From Marvania coccoides (Eukaryota; Chlorophyta; Trebouxiophyceae; Chlorellales; Chlorellaceae), in assembly GCA_963854735.1 (NCBI GenBank), contig OY978098.1, forward strand, positions 2,554,001 through 2,618,000: DNA of 64,000 nucleotides, written 5' to 3'. A program made the translations under genes and the position numbers. Shown here in pieces: positions 29,367-40,799 of this stretch (positions are counted from its first letter, which is position 1; each line of letters opens with the position of its first letter). The notes under the pieces are model-generated. The model ran no database searches and was not told the DNA's origin. It saw nothing but the letters and a program-made list of their open reading frames with translations.

Positions 29367-31888
29367 TCAAGACGAAGGCCCTGCCCCGAAGCCGCCCATC
29401 CTCCGCAGCTGCTGCAGCGCCCCGCTCAGGCTGGTTTCCAGCGCGGCCTTCTCCTGGTCCACGCGGCTCTTCAGGGCAGCCACCTGCTGCTGCAGCCTGG
29501 CCACGTCATCATTCAAGTGGCTCACCCGCTGCTCCGCCTGCCGCCGCGCCCTGTCAAGGTCGGATCGCTCAGTCTCCAGCTCAGCCGCTTTGCCCTGCAG
29601 TCTGTTTCGCTCCTCGGTGGCCTTCCCCAGCTCCTGCTCCGCAGCAGCCAGCCGCCGCTGCGTGTCCTGGGCCTGCTGCTCTGCCGCTGCCACTGAACGC
29701 TTGGCTTCTGCAGCCTCAGACGCCGCCCGCGCCCTCTCAGTCTCGAGGTCGCGCCGAGCGATCGTCAGCTGCTGCCTCACAGCCGCCAGGTCCTCCGCCA
29801 GTTTATCCTTTTCCCGCTCTGCCGTTGTCATCCTCTGCTGCAGCACGGCGTTCTGCTCCTGCAAGCTGTCCCTGGCCGCCGCTGCCGCCCCCGCGTTGCG
29901 CTTCTCCTCCTCCAGCGTGCGCGCCAGCCCGTGCACGTCTGTTTTCAGCTCGTCCCGTTCCTTTTGAGCCGCTCGCAGCGCCGTTTGGATCTGGTCAGCA
30001 GAGGATTTGGTCCGGGCGCATTCTTCCTTGCTGGCCAATGCTTGAGCTTTAACGGCATCCTTCACGCGCGTCAATTCCGCGACGCGCTCCTCCGCGGCGT
30101 GCATCCGCGCCTCAGCACTGTTTGCCCGCCACTCTGCGCTGCTAGCAGCCGCCTGCAGCTTTTGCACCTTCTCCCCAGCCTCCTTCCAGTTCCTATCGGC
30201 GATTTTCAGCTGCAACGAGGAACAAAATTCATCCGAGAAGTAGGAAACTAATTAGATAAGCAGCACTGGGAAAACGAAGCAAAAATCGCAGCAATTTTTC
30301 ACCAACTCACTTCATCTTTGGCGCTCTTGAGCTCTCTTCGAAACTCCTCCCTCTCCTTCAGCCACTCCTTCTTCTCCTGGTAATGCAGCGCCTCCATCTT
30401 CCGCCGCTGCACCACACCCTCCTCCCACTCCCGCTTCAACTCTCGCATATCAACGACGACCTGCTGCTGCTGCTGCTGCTGCTGGGGCGGCGGCGGCGCC
30501 ATCTCACGCTGCGACGTGCTGTGCACGTCCTCAGGGGGCGTGATGGATGGCGGGCCGGGCGGCGGCGCCCGCGCCCGCGGAGGCGCCTTCACCGGCGTGT
30601 CTTTCGCTGGCAGCGGGGCTTTGGGCGACGTCACAGGCAGAGCACGGAGCCGCTTCGCACCGCCACCATCTGGGTGCGCCTTTGGCGGCGGCGGTCCTGC
30701 AGCACCGCCCGTTGCTCTCCTCTTTGCGGTCCGCCACTCATGCCCTGCCGCCGGTGCTGGAGCAACTGGGGCGGCTGGGGGTGCTGCTGCCTTTGTTGCT
30801 CTCGCTGGCGCTGCTAGGGCACGCGTCACAGGGCTTTCCTCGGTGGGCGGCACCTCAATGTCCAACCTTGCCGTCCAAGCATCCTGGCAGTAAACCTTTT
30901 GATTAGCGTACCCTCCAAACACGTGCAACGTGCCGTTGATCCACTCTTGCGCGTGCCCCGCCCGCCCTCGCGGCATAACCACCGCCAGCGCCTCCTTCTG
31001 TACCGCTTCACCCCCAGGTTTCCTGTCGCTGCTGCCGCTGCCGCACCGGTGCCACGCCATCTCCCCAGTGGCCTCATTCACCTTTAGAAGCAGCGCCTCG
31101 TTGAAGCGGTGCACTTTGCCCGACCCTGGCGCGCCGCCAAACATCAGCAACCCCCCTGGGACCGCCGAAGCACGATGACTGGACCGCCCTGTAGGCACAT
31201 CGCCTTTGACCCGGGGTATTGCCCAAGCATTGGTCAAAGCGTCATACACCGCCACAGCGTCCTTCACAGACACCAGCTTCTTCTCTTCCGACCGCCCCAG
31301 CAGGCCGATGCAGAGGGGCCCTACAGCGGTGAATGAATGGTAGCCTCGAGGCGCGGGAATAGGGCCGGAAGGGGTCAGCCGCTCCACACGCCGCGCCAGT
31401 GTGTCTACCACCACCAAGTCCGACAGCCACCGCGGCTGCCTTTTGCCGTCCAGCATGCCGTAGCCTCCAAAGATGAGGACGCAATGGGGGCGGGTTGGGT
31501 GAACGCACGCGGCGTGCGCGCTACGCTTCAGCAGGTGGGTCTCGCCGCGCAATGGCACCTTTCTCCACTCCCGGGAGTCGGGGCGGAAGGTCCAGGCCTC
31601 GTCAAAGATGTCTTTGTCAGTGCTGCCGCCCAAGATCCACACCGTCGAGTCAACCATTGTGGCGGTGTGGTAGGCGCGGCCGCCCGCGCCCTCGATGTTG
31701 GAAGAGAGGCAGGTGAGCTGGGGATTGGCCACGCGGGTGTCGAAGCTCCAGACGTCGAAGAAAAATTCGTCGTTGACCCGCCCGCCGAAGATCAAGGCAT
31801 AACGGCCCATCCAGGTCACGCTGGCCAACCCGGCACGCCCCAGAGCGGCATTTCCCTTCAACCGCAACTGCCAGGAGACCATGGCCAT
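29367..31888 (-). CDS. Kelch-repeat protein with poly-Gln and coiled-coil tail, 2 exons
   Basis: Exons 31888-30311 and 30209-29367 give 806 residues. Residues 1 to about 345 hold five to six Kelch motifs (YALIFGGRVNDEFFFDVWSF, TVWILGGSTDKDIFDEAWTF, CVLIFGGYG, GGLLMFGGAPGSG, TLHVFGGYANQKVYCQDAW), which would form a beta-propeller for protein binding. A Pro/Ala linker of about 110 residues follows, then a run of eight Gln from CAG-type repeats. The remaining 300 residues are a long coiled coil (LKREWEEGVVQRRKMEAL to the end), which the single intron interrupts without breaking the heptads. Kelch plus coiled coil resembles tip-elongation (Tea1) or acyl-CoA-binding-like scaffold proteins. The exact role is not evident. 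Confidence 0.85.
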
Positions 31889-32115
31889 GTAATTTTGGCG
31901 TCAACGTGTTATTAATTGTTTACGCATTTCATTCTATGTATTCGTTTGCCCAAATTCCGCTTCTTGCTTTGCATCTCGCGTGAGCTCAACTCAATTTGCG
32001 CTCTCAATTTTTTTTAATTTATTTTTACAAGGTTCCTTGCAACGAGCGGCTCGTTTCAAAAATTTGGACGCAAATTTGAGCTGCAAATTTGAGCTCCGTT
32101 CTCCCTACTCGTCAA

Positions 32116-33277
32116 TCACCAATCAATGTACTCTCCGTCGGCATCTCTCCTACTCCCTCCCCCATCCGGCCGTTGCCGCTGCTGCCACTCTGCGTCCTGC
32201 CGCTGCTGTTCTGGTGACCATGTCATGCCGCTGCCCCTCCTGCTGCTGCTTCCGCTGGGGTCCCTGGACACCCTAATAACATCTGGAGGATAGTACGCTG
32301 CATCCTCTGTCCTCCCACCTCCCCGCCTAGGTTCCTGCTGCTGCTGCCGCTGCCGTCGCCGCTGCTCTGCCGCAGCGGAAGAGTCATACTCAGCATCCTC
32401 TCTCCGCCCTCTGTACGGGTCTATGCTATCATGCCGTTCCTTCACGCTATCAACCACCTCTGCGAAGCGAGACACCTTCTGCCGCACCCTCCCCTGCAAG
32501 AACTGGGCCGCCACTGCCGCGTCAGCCGCCGCCCTGCTCGCCCTTTCCTCTTCTTGCCGCAGCCGAGCTTCCCTGGCAGCGGCAGCACGGTCACGCTCCT
32601 CTGCTGCACGCACAGCACGCTGGGCCACGACGTCAGCGTACTCGGGCGGCATCCAGCGGTCTGCTCGGCGCTGCCGGTCCCTCACCCGCTCCTGAAGCCG
32701 CCTCTGAATGTCATCGAGCTGGCGTTCTTTTTGTTGCCGGGCCTCGTCTGACTCCCTGACAGCGCGTTGAGCCTGGTCGGTGGCTGGTGTGTACACCCCA
32801 GGCGAATGCCGCGCTTGACGCCGGTTTGGAACGCCCTGCACACCAAACATAAATAAGAGAGGTGAGTTTTCAAGAGGGAAAAAAAACTAAAAAAACTCAA
32901 CGTGAATTATTTGAAATAAAAAATATTACCTTGGATGCATTGCCTCTCCTCTGGCGCTCCTCTTCTGCCACCTGCTGCTCCCAAGCCTCCCATTCCCGCT
33001 GACGGTGTTGCAGTCGCTGGCGGACAGATGCCTGGAGAAAAGGAGAGGCGGTGATAGAACAAACGGTGGGGATGGTGAATCAAAATTGAGGAGACCAGGA
33101 GCGTCTGGTAACCACAGCAGAAAATTTTAGAAACCTCACCTCTTGTCGCTGTTTCAGGCCTGAGCGCAGGCTTGGGCGAAAAAAGTTCGAGTTATTATTC
33201 GAGGATGTCTGAATTCGAAGTGCTGCGTGGTGATCGAATCTGCTGACTTGGGCATGCGAAAAGCTCAAGGTACCCAT
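32116..33277 (-). CDS. Arg/Gln-rich coiled-coil protein of unknown function, 3 exons
   Basis: Exons 33277-33140, 33031-32930 and 32835-32116, all phase 0, give 319 residues. The start (MGTLSFSHAQVSRFDHHAAL) is the first ATG of the frame. The middle is strongly helical and rich in Arg, Glu, Gln and Ala (QLDDIQRRLQERVRDRQRRA, ARLRQEEERASRAAADAA), and the C-terminus is Gln/Arg/Gly-rich and disordered. The composition suits a cytoskeletal or ciliary coiled-coil protein, but no family is recognised. It is divergent from the serine acetyltransferase gene, with about 270 bases between start codons. Confidence 0.7.
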
Positions 33278-33544
33278 TTTAAATCAATACATTTTTTTTA
33301 AATTAAAGCTTTTCCCTTTCTCCTTGTCGTCCACATACGAAGTGTGAGAAAAATATTCTACGGAACAAGAGCTTTGAAGCATTTTAAACCTTAACTAAAT
33401 TTAAGACATGGTACCAACAATGTCACGGTCACTTGATCTGTTCGGGTCTTACAAGAGCCGACAGACTAATCCACTTCAATCCTCTCTTCCTGCGTGTCTG
33501 CGCGTGCACTTAACGCCTCGGCCGTCCAGCAATCGGCGTTCAAT

Positions 33545-35187
33545 ATGCGCGCCTCCAAGTGAGTCATAGCGCCGGCTCTCAACTCTCATCTTTTTTTTGT
33601 GAGGCATTCTGACTTTCGAAACCATCACCATGTAGGCTCTTCTAACGGCTCCCAGCCAGATGATTCCGAGCTCTGGAAGAAGACCGCCTTCCCCCAGTAC
33701 CTGCACGCCAGCGTGGAGGGCTCCGACTTCTGTTCAATGCTGGAAGAAGCCAAGACCCGCCAAAGCAGCCTCGCCGGCGCTGAGCAGCCCCCCAAGGGCG
33801 AGCACCGCGCCGACAGCAGCAGCGTGTGGCGCACAATCCGCCGCGAGGCTGAGGAAGACGCAAAGGCGGAGCCGCTTCTCAGCAGCTTCCTCTACGCGTC
33901 CATCCTCTCGCACGAGTCATTTGAGCGCTCGCTGGCCTTTGTGCTGGCCAACCGCCTGTCGGACACCACCCTGCTGCCCACGGAGCTGTTTGACATGTTC
34001 TACTCGGTGCTGCGCAGCCAGCACAGCATCGCAGACGCGGCGCTGGCAGACCTCTGTGCTGTGAGGGAGCGGGTGAGCCTATTCGAAAATTCTCGCCATT
34101 TATTGCTGCTGCTTTTCGTTATTCTTTTCAATTCTGTGTTAGCTCAAATGAGGAATGAAGCTATAAAATGCCTTAACGTAGAAATCTTCTGCTTGAACAG
34201 TCCCCCAAATTTCTCTTTTTGCATTCTTAAAACAACGCTATTGCCCAATTTTGTTTTCGCCCGCAGGATCCCGCCTGCAGCAGCTACTCTCAGGCGCTGC
34301 TCTACTTCAAGGGCTACCACGCCATCCAGGTGCAGCGCATCGCACACTCGCTGTGGAAAGCCGGCCGCCGCTTCATGGCGCTGGCCCTTCAGTCTCGGAC
34401 CTCAGAGGTGCTGGCAGTGGACGTGCACCCCGCCGCCAAGATCGGCAAAGGCGTGCTGCTGGACCATGGCACGGGGGTGGTCATTGGCGAGACCGCTGAG
34501 ATTGGCAACAACGTTTCTATCCTTCAAAACGTTACTTTGGGCGGCACCGGCAAGGAGCACGGCGACCGCCACCCCAAAGTGTCGGATAACGTGCTGATTG
34601 GCGCATCCGCGACGATTCTGGGCAACATTCGCATAGGGAAGGGGGCGCAGGTGGCAGCAGGCTCTCTGGTATTGAAGCCGGTGCCGCCGAAGACGATGGT
34701 GGCTGGATCGCCCGCAAAAGAGGTGGGGCGCGTGTCTGGCAACCCTGCGAAGGATATGGACCAGTGGACGGCGCGAGGGAGGATCGCTGGGATGGGAGAA
34801 AACGGGCTGGCAGTGAATGGGGACTCAGCTGCAGCAGCGAGCCTTGCGAACGGCGTCGCGGCCTCCGCTGCCCCCAGGCTGTCACCCAAGCCGTTGCGAG
34901 GGACGCCTGCGGACGGGGCAGTGCTGGAAGCGATCTGCGGGCCTGAGGGCGCGGCGGCAGCGGTGGCGGCAGTGTCGGCGGCAAAGTCTGCGAGGGAGGC
35001 GGCGGCGGTGAGTGCAGCAGAGGTGGCGGCGGAACTGACGGCAGTGAAGGCGGCAGAGTCTGGTAAAATAAAAGTGCGGAAGGGGGCACCGCCGGCCATG
35101 GCAGACCCTGTTGAGGCGGTGTGCAGCGAGTCTGCTGCGAAGAAGAAGTGGGGGACGCAGAAAGGAGACATCGAGTACTTTTTATGA
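33545..35187 (+). CDS. SAT: Serine O-acetyltransferase with C-terminal extension, 3 exons
   Basis: The enzyme makes O-acetylserine from serine and acetyl-CoA, the first step of cysteine synthesis. Exons 33545-33558, 33604-34072 and 34267-35187 give 467 residues. The first exon (14 bases) and its 45-base intron are inferred because no ATG opens the frame otherwise. Family blocks are clear: SFLYASILSHESFERSLAF, the DPACSSYSQALLYFKGYHA block, VDVHPAAKIGKGVLLDHGTG, VVIGETAEIG, TLGGTGKEHGDRHPK, and left-handed beta-helix hexapeptide turns (LGNIRIGKGAQVAAGSLVLK). After about residue 320 there is an unusual Ala/Val/Glu-rich tail of about 140 residues ending EYFL, where most family members stop soon after the helix with a terminal Ile that docks into cysteine synthase. 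Whether this tail still binds cysteine synthase is open. Confidence 0.93.
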
Positions 35188-35703
35188 TGCGGCGAACCCT
35201 TCGTGCGTGCTTTTTAACACCCGTTGTCCCGCTCTATTTGAGTTGGGGAGTTGTGTTGAACCGTGAAGTAGTGAAGACGTGTCGTGACAGTGTAGTGCAT
35301 ATTTTTGCTATAGTGTAAGGATTGCTACCGCTATGCGCATGCGTAGTTGATGTTGGTTTTAAACTGACTGCAATGTGCCACTGGCGTCGCCCGGCGGCAC
35401 CGACTGATAGAGAAAGTGTTCTTGCCGCACGCTTCTAAAAAGGGTGAGAGCAAAAGGAAGGCTGGGATTGCTGCGACTGGGTGTTCATGGATGAACCCCA
35501 AGGCCAATATGGTTCATGGCCTCATTCTTTCATAAAATTGCAACAGACCTTTCGTCATATTGAAATAACAGTTTCAAATGCAATTTAAATTAAATTTGGC
35601 ATATAAACCTAAACACACGCCTCACTTTCACATTTAATTCTGTGCAGAAGTCGCAAAATTGTGCAAATTTTACTATATACTTTTCGAATAATCATCGAAA
35701 ACG
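35188..35703. other. Intergenic, no gene seen
   Basis: 3' flank of the serine acetyltransferase gene and promoter side of the CDPK gene. No element recognised. Confidence 0.5.
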
Positions 35704-37469
35704 ATGAGCGCTCTGTCTTCGTGCTGTCGCTGCATCAGCTGCGGCCTGTGTGGCAGCACGGATGATGCAGACGGCGGCGAGACTTGGAGAGAACACCGCG
35801 AGCCCCTGCTGTCAGAGGCGGCAGCGGCCGCTTCTCTCGCTGGCTACCCTCCCCCTCCCCGCGAGAAAAAGCCCGCCAACACCTCCAACATGCTGGGGCT
35901 GGGCATCCGCGACGTGACCGACGACTACGAGCTGGGAGAGCTGCTCGGCGAGGGCGCATTTGGCGTGGTCCGGCGCTGCAGAAACCTTCGCACGCAACAG
36001 GAGTTCGCTTGCAAGACCGTAGTCAAGAGCCAGCTGCGGAGGCGGGCGGACGTTGAGGACGTGCGCCGGGAGGTGCAGATCCTGATGGCGAGAAATATAT
36101 GAATACAAAGCTGTTTAATTAATTAATTAATTATTACATTTTCCCGCCCTCCAATACTGTTCTTTTGTTCTTTCAGATGTTGAGCTCCCATCCCAACGTG
36201 GCCGCGCTGGTGGCCATCTACGAGGACGAGGCCGCGGTGCACATGATCCTGGAGCTGTGCGAGGGCGGGCAGCTGTTTGACGAGATCTGCTCTCAGGGCT
36301 CGGTCTCCGAGCGACGAGTGGCAGCTCTTTTCCGCAAAATGGTGGAAGTGGTGAAGCACTGCCACACCCTGGGAATCGCCCACCGCGACATCAAGCCCGA
36401 GAACTTCCTCCTCACCAAATCAGGCCCCACCGGCGAGGTGAAAGCGGCCGACTTTGGGCTGTCGCAGTTTTTTCGCCCAGGCCGCAACTTCAAGTCGCTG
36501 GTGGGCTCCGCCTATTTTGTGGCCCCTGAGGTGCTGCAGCGCAACTACGGCCCGCAGGCGGACATCTGGAGCCTGGGCGTGTGCCTCTATATTCTTCTTA
36601 CGGGGCTCACTCCGTTTTGGGGCGACACAGAGGAGCAAATATTCGACATGGTGCTCAACGCGGACGTGGATTTTGAGTCGGAGCCGTGGCCGCGGGTGTC
36701 TCGGCTCGCCAAGGACGTCGTGCGGAAGATGCTGCAGCGGGACCCCGCCCGCCGCCCCACGGCGCAGCAGCTGCTGCAGCACGCGTGGCTCAACCAGGCG
36801 GCGCCCGACGCGCCGCTGGGGGACGACGTGGTGCAGCGCATCCGCGCGTTCGCCGCGGTGACCAAGGTGAAGCGCGCGGCGATGCTGATGGCGGCACAGG
36901 GTTTAGAGGACGAGGGAGCGCCGCAGATCAAGCAGATTTACGACGAGCTGGCAAATCAGACAGACGGCGCGGGGGGGCAGCTGAACGCGGACGACGTGCG
37001 GGGGGTGTTGGAACAGCGTGGGGAGGCCGTGGGCGAGGAGGAGCTGCGGTCATTGATGGCGGCAGCAGGAAAAGGCGACGGCGATGGGAAGAAAGTTTAC
37101 GCCCCGGAGTTTGTGGCCGCCATCATTGGGCGGTCGGGCGCGCAGCGGGAGGAGCTCGTGCGGTGCCTGTTCCACAAGTTTAACCCCTCGGGCAGCGGGG
37201 CGGTGGGCGAGGATGAGCTGTGGGCTGTGCTCAGCAAATACGGCATGAGCAGGGAGGATGTGGCCAAGGTAATGGAGGGGATGGACACCGATAAAGACGG
37301 GCAAGTCACCGTGGAGGACTTCTATGCGTTTTTGGCGCGCAATACGCTGACCGCCAGCCTTCAGGAGGCGGTGCGGAGGCGGTTTCGCCCTGGAGACTCG
37401 CCGGAGAAGCAGAAGCGCAGGATGGGGAGGGTGGATGAGGAGGAGGACGATGATTGGGAGGACAACTGA
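35704..37469 (+). CDS. Calcium-dependent protein kinase (CDPK), 2 exons
   Basis: Exons 35704-36087 and 36177-37469 give 558 residues; the intron has a GC donor (GCGAGA). Ser/Thr kinase motifs: LGEGAFGVV (glycine loop, residue 82), Lys104 in ACKTV, HRDIKPENFLL (Asp199), DFGLS and APEVL. An autoinhibitory junction follows (AAVTKVKRAAMLMAAQGL). Four EF-hand-like units come next. The last two have good loops (NPSGSGAVGEDE, DTDKDGQVTVED); the first two are degenerate, with loop residues lost. The protein should couple Ca2+ signals to phosphorylation. The N-terminus (MSALSSCCRCISCGLCG) lacks the Gly2 needed for myristoylation but is Cys-rich, so palmitoylation is the likelier membrane anchor. Confidence 0.95.
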
Positions 37470-37976
37470 ATGAATGCAGCGAATGAATAAGTTAACGACC
37501 TTTTCCTTTCCTATTTATTTGGTCGGGGCAGATTTTTGAATTTTTTGAGAAGGCGTTGTGTTTTGATTGGTTGTGAATGTAGGCGAATTTCTCTATTGAT
37601 AATATGTACGTTTGGAATGTAGTACTTTTTGTTTTGTAAGAGAGAGAGGGAGGTGAATATGTCGGAGCAGTTTTGCCGCCGCTGGAAAAAAGTGGTGTGG
37701 TTAAGGCGTAGTGTGCGAGCCGTATCTTGCCTGCAAAGATCAAGCCTACAAACTCGTTTCTCCGCGCGGAGTTGGTTATAAAAAACGGCTGGCTAACAGC
37801 CGAATGCAGCTTCTCCACAGCTTCACTCATGGCTCATCTTGATAAAATCGACTTTGGTTTGCTTTAAAACGACTTCTTTCACATTATTTGTTGTATTTCA
37901 TTAATTTAATAAGCTCTTTCTGGAAGCCTTCAGCGCTTATCGACAGAGAATTAACCATCTCCGAATATTATTATTG
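37470..37976. other. Intergenic, no gene seen
   Basis: Between the CDPK and FtsY genes, AT-rich, no coding pattern. Confidence 0.5.
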
Positions 37977-39265
37977 ATGAAATCGGCATTCGCCACCCGC
38001 CTTCCGGGCGGAACAGCGGTCCACATGCAGCGACAAAGAGTGCACATTCTGTCCAGAAGTCAACGCAGCGCCCTGCAGGTGCGTGGCATCCTCCGAAGCT
38101 CTTGCCACTTCGCCCACCGCCTCTGTAATAATTGTTTTCTCGCCGTCTTTGCTTTATCTTAAAACAGGTGCACGCCAGCTCCACTGGGGTGCTGCAGAAG
38201 CTGGCTCGGGTGTTCAAAGAGAAGGCCACTCAGGACCTTGATCGCATCATGAAGGGCACTTCTAAGACGAGAGAGAAGCTGGGCGTGGTGGAGGAGCTGT
38301 TCACCTACTGGAAGCTGGAGGACGCAGACGACGAGCTGGAAGAGCTGGAGGAAGCCCTCATCGTAAGCAATGCGTCGTACTCTGCTTCTCTTTTCTCTTG
38401 ATTTCCACACAAAATTTCCACCAAAATAAAAAAAAATGTCGCTCACCAAGAATGCATTTACGACTACTGCTAGATGTCTGATTTCGGGCCCAAGACGTCG
38501 CTGAAGATTGTGGACGAGATTCGGGAGCAGGTGCACGCCGGCAAGCTGTCCTCTGGCGAAGAAATTCGGGCAGCGCTGAAAGCGTCGATCGTCCACGTGC
38601 TCAGAGAGAGAGGAGGCCCAACCGAGCTGGCCCTGGGGGACGCCAAACCCGCGGTGCTGCTCATTGTGGGCGTCAACGGCGGCGGGAAAACCACCACCAT
38701 CGGCAAACTGGCCCACAAATTCACAACCGAAGGCGCAAAAGTCACGCTGGCCGCCGGGGACACCTTCCGCGCCGCCGCGGCCGAGCAGCTGGAGGAGTGG
38801 GCGCGCCGGAGTGGCGCGGACATTGTGCGCGCTGCAGCGGAGAACACCCGCCCTGACACGGTGCTGTATCAGGCGATAGACAAGGCGGTGACGACGGGCG
38901 CTGATGTGGTGCTCTGCGACACCTCCGGACGGCTGCACACCAACTGGAGCTTGATGGACGAGCTGGCCAAGTGCAGGCGCAGCGTGAGCAAGCGGCTGGA
39001 TGGCGCCCCCCACGAAACTCTGCTAGTTTTGGACGGAACAACAGGCCTGAATATGCTGAACCAGGCCAAGGAGTTCAACGAGGCGGTGAGCCTCAGCGGC
39101 ATTATTTTGACCAAGCTGGATGGAACTGCGAGGGGTGGGGCGGTGGTGAGCGTGGTGGACGAGCTGGGGGTGCCTGTTAAGTTTGTCGGCGTTGGAGAAG
39201 GCATCGAGGATCTGCAGCCCTTTGACCCAGAGAGCTTTGTGGACGCTCTGTTCCCCTCAATGTGA
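37977..39265 (+). CDS. cpFtsY: Chloroplast SRP receptor FtsY, 3 exons
   Basis: Exons 37977-38078, 38168-38362 and 38474-39265, all phase 0, give 362 residues, close to the plant cpFtsY length. It is the GTPase receptor that docks the chloroplast signal recognition particle at the thylakoid and helps insert light-harvesting proteins. The N-domain reads ELEELEEALI then MSDFGPKTSLKIVDEIRE. The G-domain has GVNGGGKTTT (about residue 165), AAGDTFRAAA, DTSGRLHTN, TKLDGTARGG and the closing GVGEGIEDLQPFDPESF. The overall pattern follows plant cpFtsY closely. The first about 40 residues are basic with no acidic residue, as in a plastid transit peptide. No signal peptide precedes it, which argues for a primary plastid. 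Confidence 0.96.
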
Positions 39266-39458
39266 TGTTTTGGCTGCTGCAAAGATGACTGAACTGACTG
39301 TTTTTTTATTTCATTTTAGTTAAATTTAGACAAATTATTGCAATAGTGCCGGAAAAAATATATATATATGAAATAATGCAATACGAACGATGCCTATACC
39401 TACACGCCACGTTGTAACACAACTATGCTATGCAACCATTCATATTTTTACTTTTGTT

Positions 39459-40799
39459 TCAGATAAACCACACGTTTGAGAGGCGGCGGCGGGCAGACTT
39501 TGCCGCCTCGCCCTCCCAAGGGCCCATCGCATCAGCAATGGAGCACGTCAGCCGTCTGCCCGCCTGTTCCCGCCACTCCCTGCCCCTTCGCACCAGCAGC
39601 AGCGCCGCATCTACGGCCTCCTCCCTTTGCCCGCTGGTAAACAGACGAAGGGCCAAAGCGTAGATGGCCTCGGAGTTATTGGGGTCGTCTAATATCTTTT
39701 GCTGCAGCGCTGCAATGCTGCACGTGTCTTCAGGTGGCAGCTGGGATGACTCTTCTACGAGCCCCACTATCGCTTCCACTGCTGAAACCACTGGAACGTC
39801 AGCAGCTACAGCTGCAGCTGCATCAGGCGGCGGCTGCTGATCGCTGCCGCCTGCTGCCACTGCAGCTTTGGCGCTGCCCAGAAGCTCCTTTGCGGTAGAA
39901 AAATCACCGTCCAGCGCAGCGCACAGCGCGAGTCCCGCTGTCGCCGCTGCTCTGACCTCAGCAGGCGCAGCAGGACTCTGCATCGCTGCTGCAAACTGCG
40001 GGGCGATGCGCTCCACGTGCGCCGCCGCTCCCGGGGCCCGTGCTGCGGCAAACGCATCCTCCACGAGTGTCTTTGGGTCAACGGAAGGAGGAGCGCCCTC
40101 CTCTCCCGTCTCCTGCTGCTGCTCTTGCTTGACGCCAGCGGCCCCAGCAACAGCATCTGCCAGCTCCACCCCTTTGGCCACCCACTCTCTGAGCTGCGCC
40201 TGCGGCGGCGCGCCTTGTTTGACGTCGATCACACGCCCTCCAAACAGCATAAACAGCGTGGGAACGGACGAAACCTGCAGCTGCTGCATCAGCGAGGCAA
40301 CACCGGGAGCATCGATGTCTACCTTGGCGAGGGCTACTTTGCCGGCTTCTGCGGCAACGACCTGTTTGAGTACAGGGTCCAATGCTTTGCAGGGTCCGCA
40401 CCACTGGGCGTAACAGTCGATGATCACTGGGACGGTGTTGGAGAGCTCCACGACGGAATTAAACTCTGCGACGGAGGTGACCTCGATGGTGGAAGACTCG
40501 CTATCGGAGGGTGGGGCAGGGGTGGTGCTGAAGGAAGACGAGGTTTGGTGGAAGAAATACGAGCGTTGGTGGAAAGCGGTGGCTAGTGATGATGAAGACG
40601 GTGAAGAGGTCGATGGTAGAGATGAGAATGCGCTGAAGGCGGCGACGTGGCGCGAGCACAGCGCGTTGTTGGGTTGAGTAAGAAATCGAGATGAGAAGCG
40701 CTCAGACGTTGCGAAAGAAATAGATTTCAGATCACATGGAATTGTTCTTTTGCCACATTTCACGAGCGAGCGCGCCAGTGAAACAAGAGAACGCCGCAT
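39459..40799 (-). CDS. Thioredoxin-TPR protein, CnoX/YbbN-like, organelle-targeted
   Basis: A single exon gives 446 residues from ATG 40799, the likeliest start (a non-ATG frame opens further upstream). The first 100 residues are Ser/Arg/Phe-rich, like a mitochondrial or plastid presequence. The thioredoxin fold follows, with WCGPC at 133-137 (YAQWCGPCKALDPVL), VDIDAPGVASL and the cis-Pro in SVPTLFMLFGG. After an Ala/Glu-rich linker, the C-terminal half reads like helical TPR units (AALQQKILDDPNNSEAIYAL, LFTSGQREEAVDAALLLVRR), as in bacterial CnoX (YbbN), a chaperone-linked thioredoxin that protects clients of GroEL. Both active-site Cys are present, so redox activity is possible. It converges on the cpFtsY gene with 193 bases between stops. 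Confidence 0.88.
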   Translation of the reverse strand: MRRSLVSLARSLVKCGKRTIPCDLKSISFATSERFSSRFLTQPNNALCSRHVAAFSAFSSLPSTSSPSSSSLATAFHQRSYFFHQTSSSFSTTPAPPSDSESSTIEVTSVAEFNSVVELSNTVPVIIDCYAQWCGPCKALDPVLKQVVAAEAGKVALAKVDIDAPGVASLMQQLQVSSVPTLFMLFGGRVIDVKQGAPPQAQLREWVAKGVELADAVAGAAGVKQEQQQETGEEGAPPSVDPKTLVEDAFAAARAPGAAAHVERIAPQFAAAMQSPAAPAEVRAAATAGLALCAALDGDFSTAKELLGSAKAAVAAGGSDQQPPPDAAAAVAADVPVVSAVEAIVGLVEESSQLPPEDTCSIAALQQKILDDPNNSEAIYALALRLFTSGQREEAVDAALLLVRRGREWREQAGRRLTCSIADAMGPWEGEAAKSARRRLSNVWFI

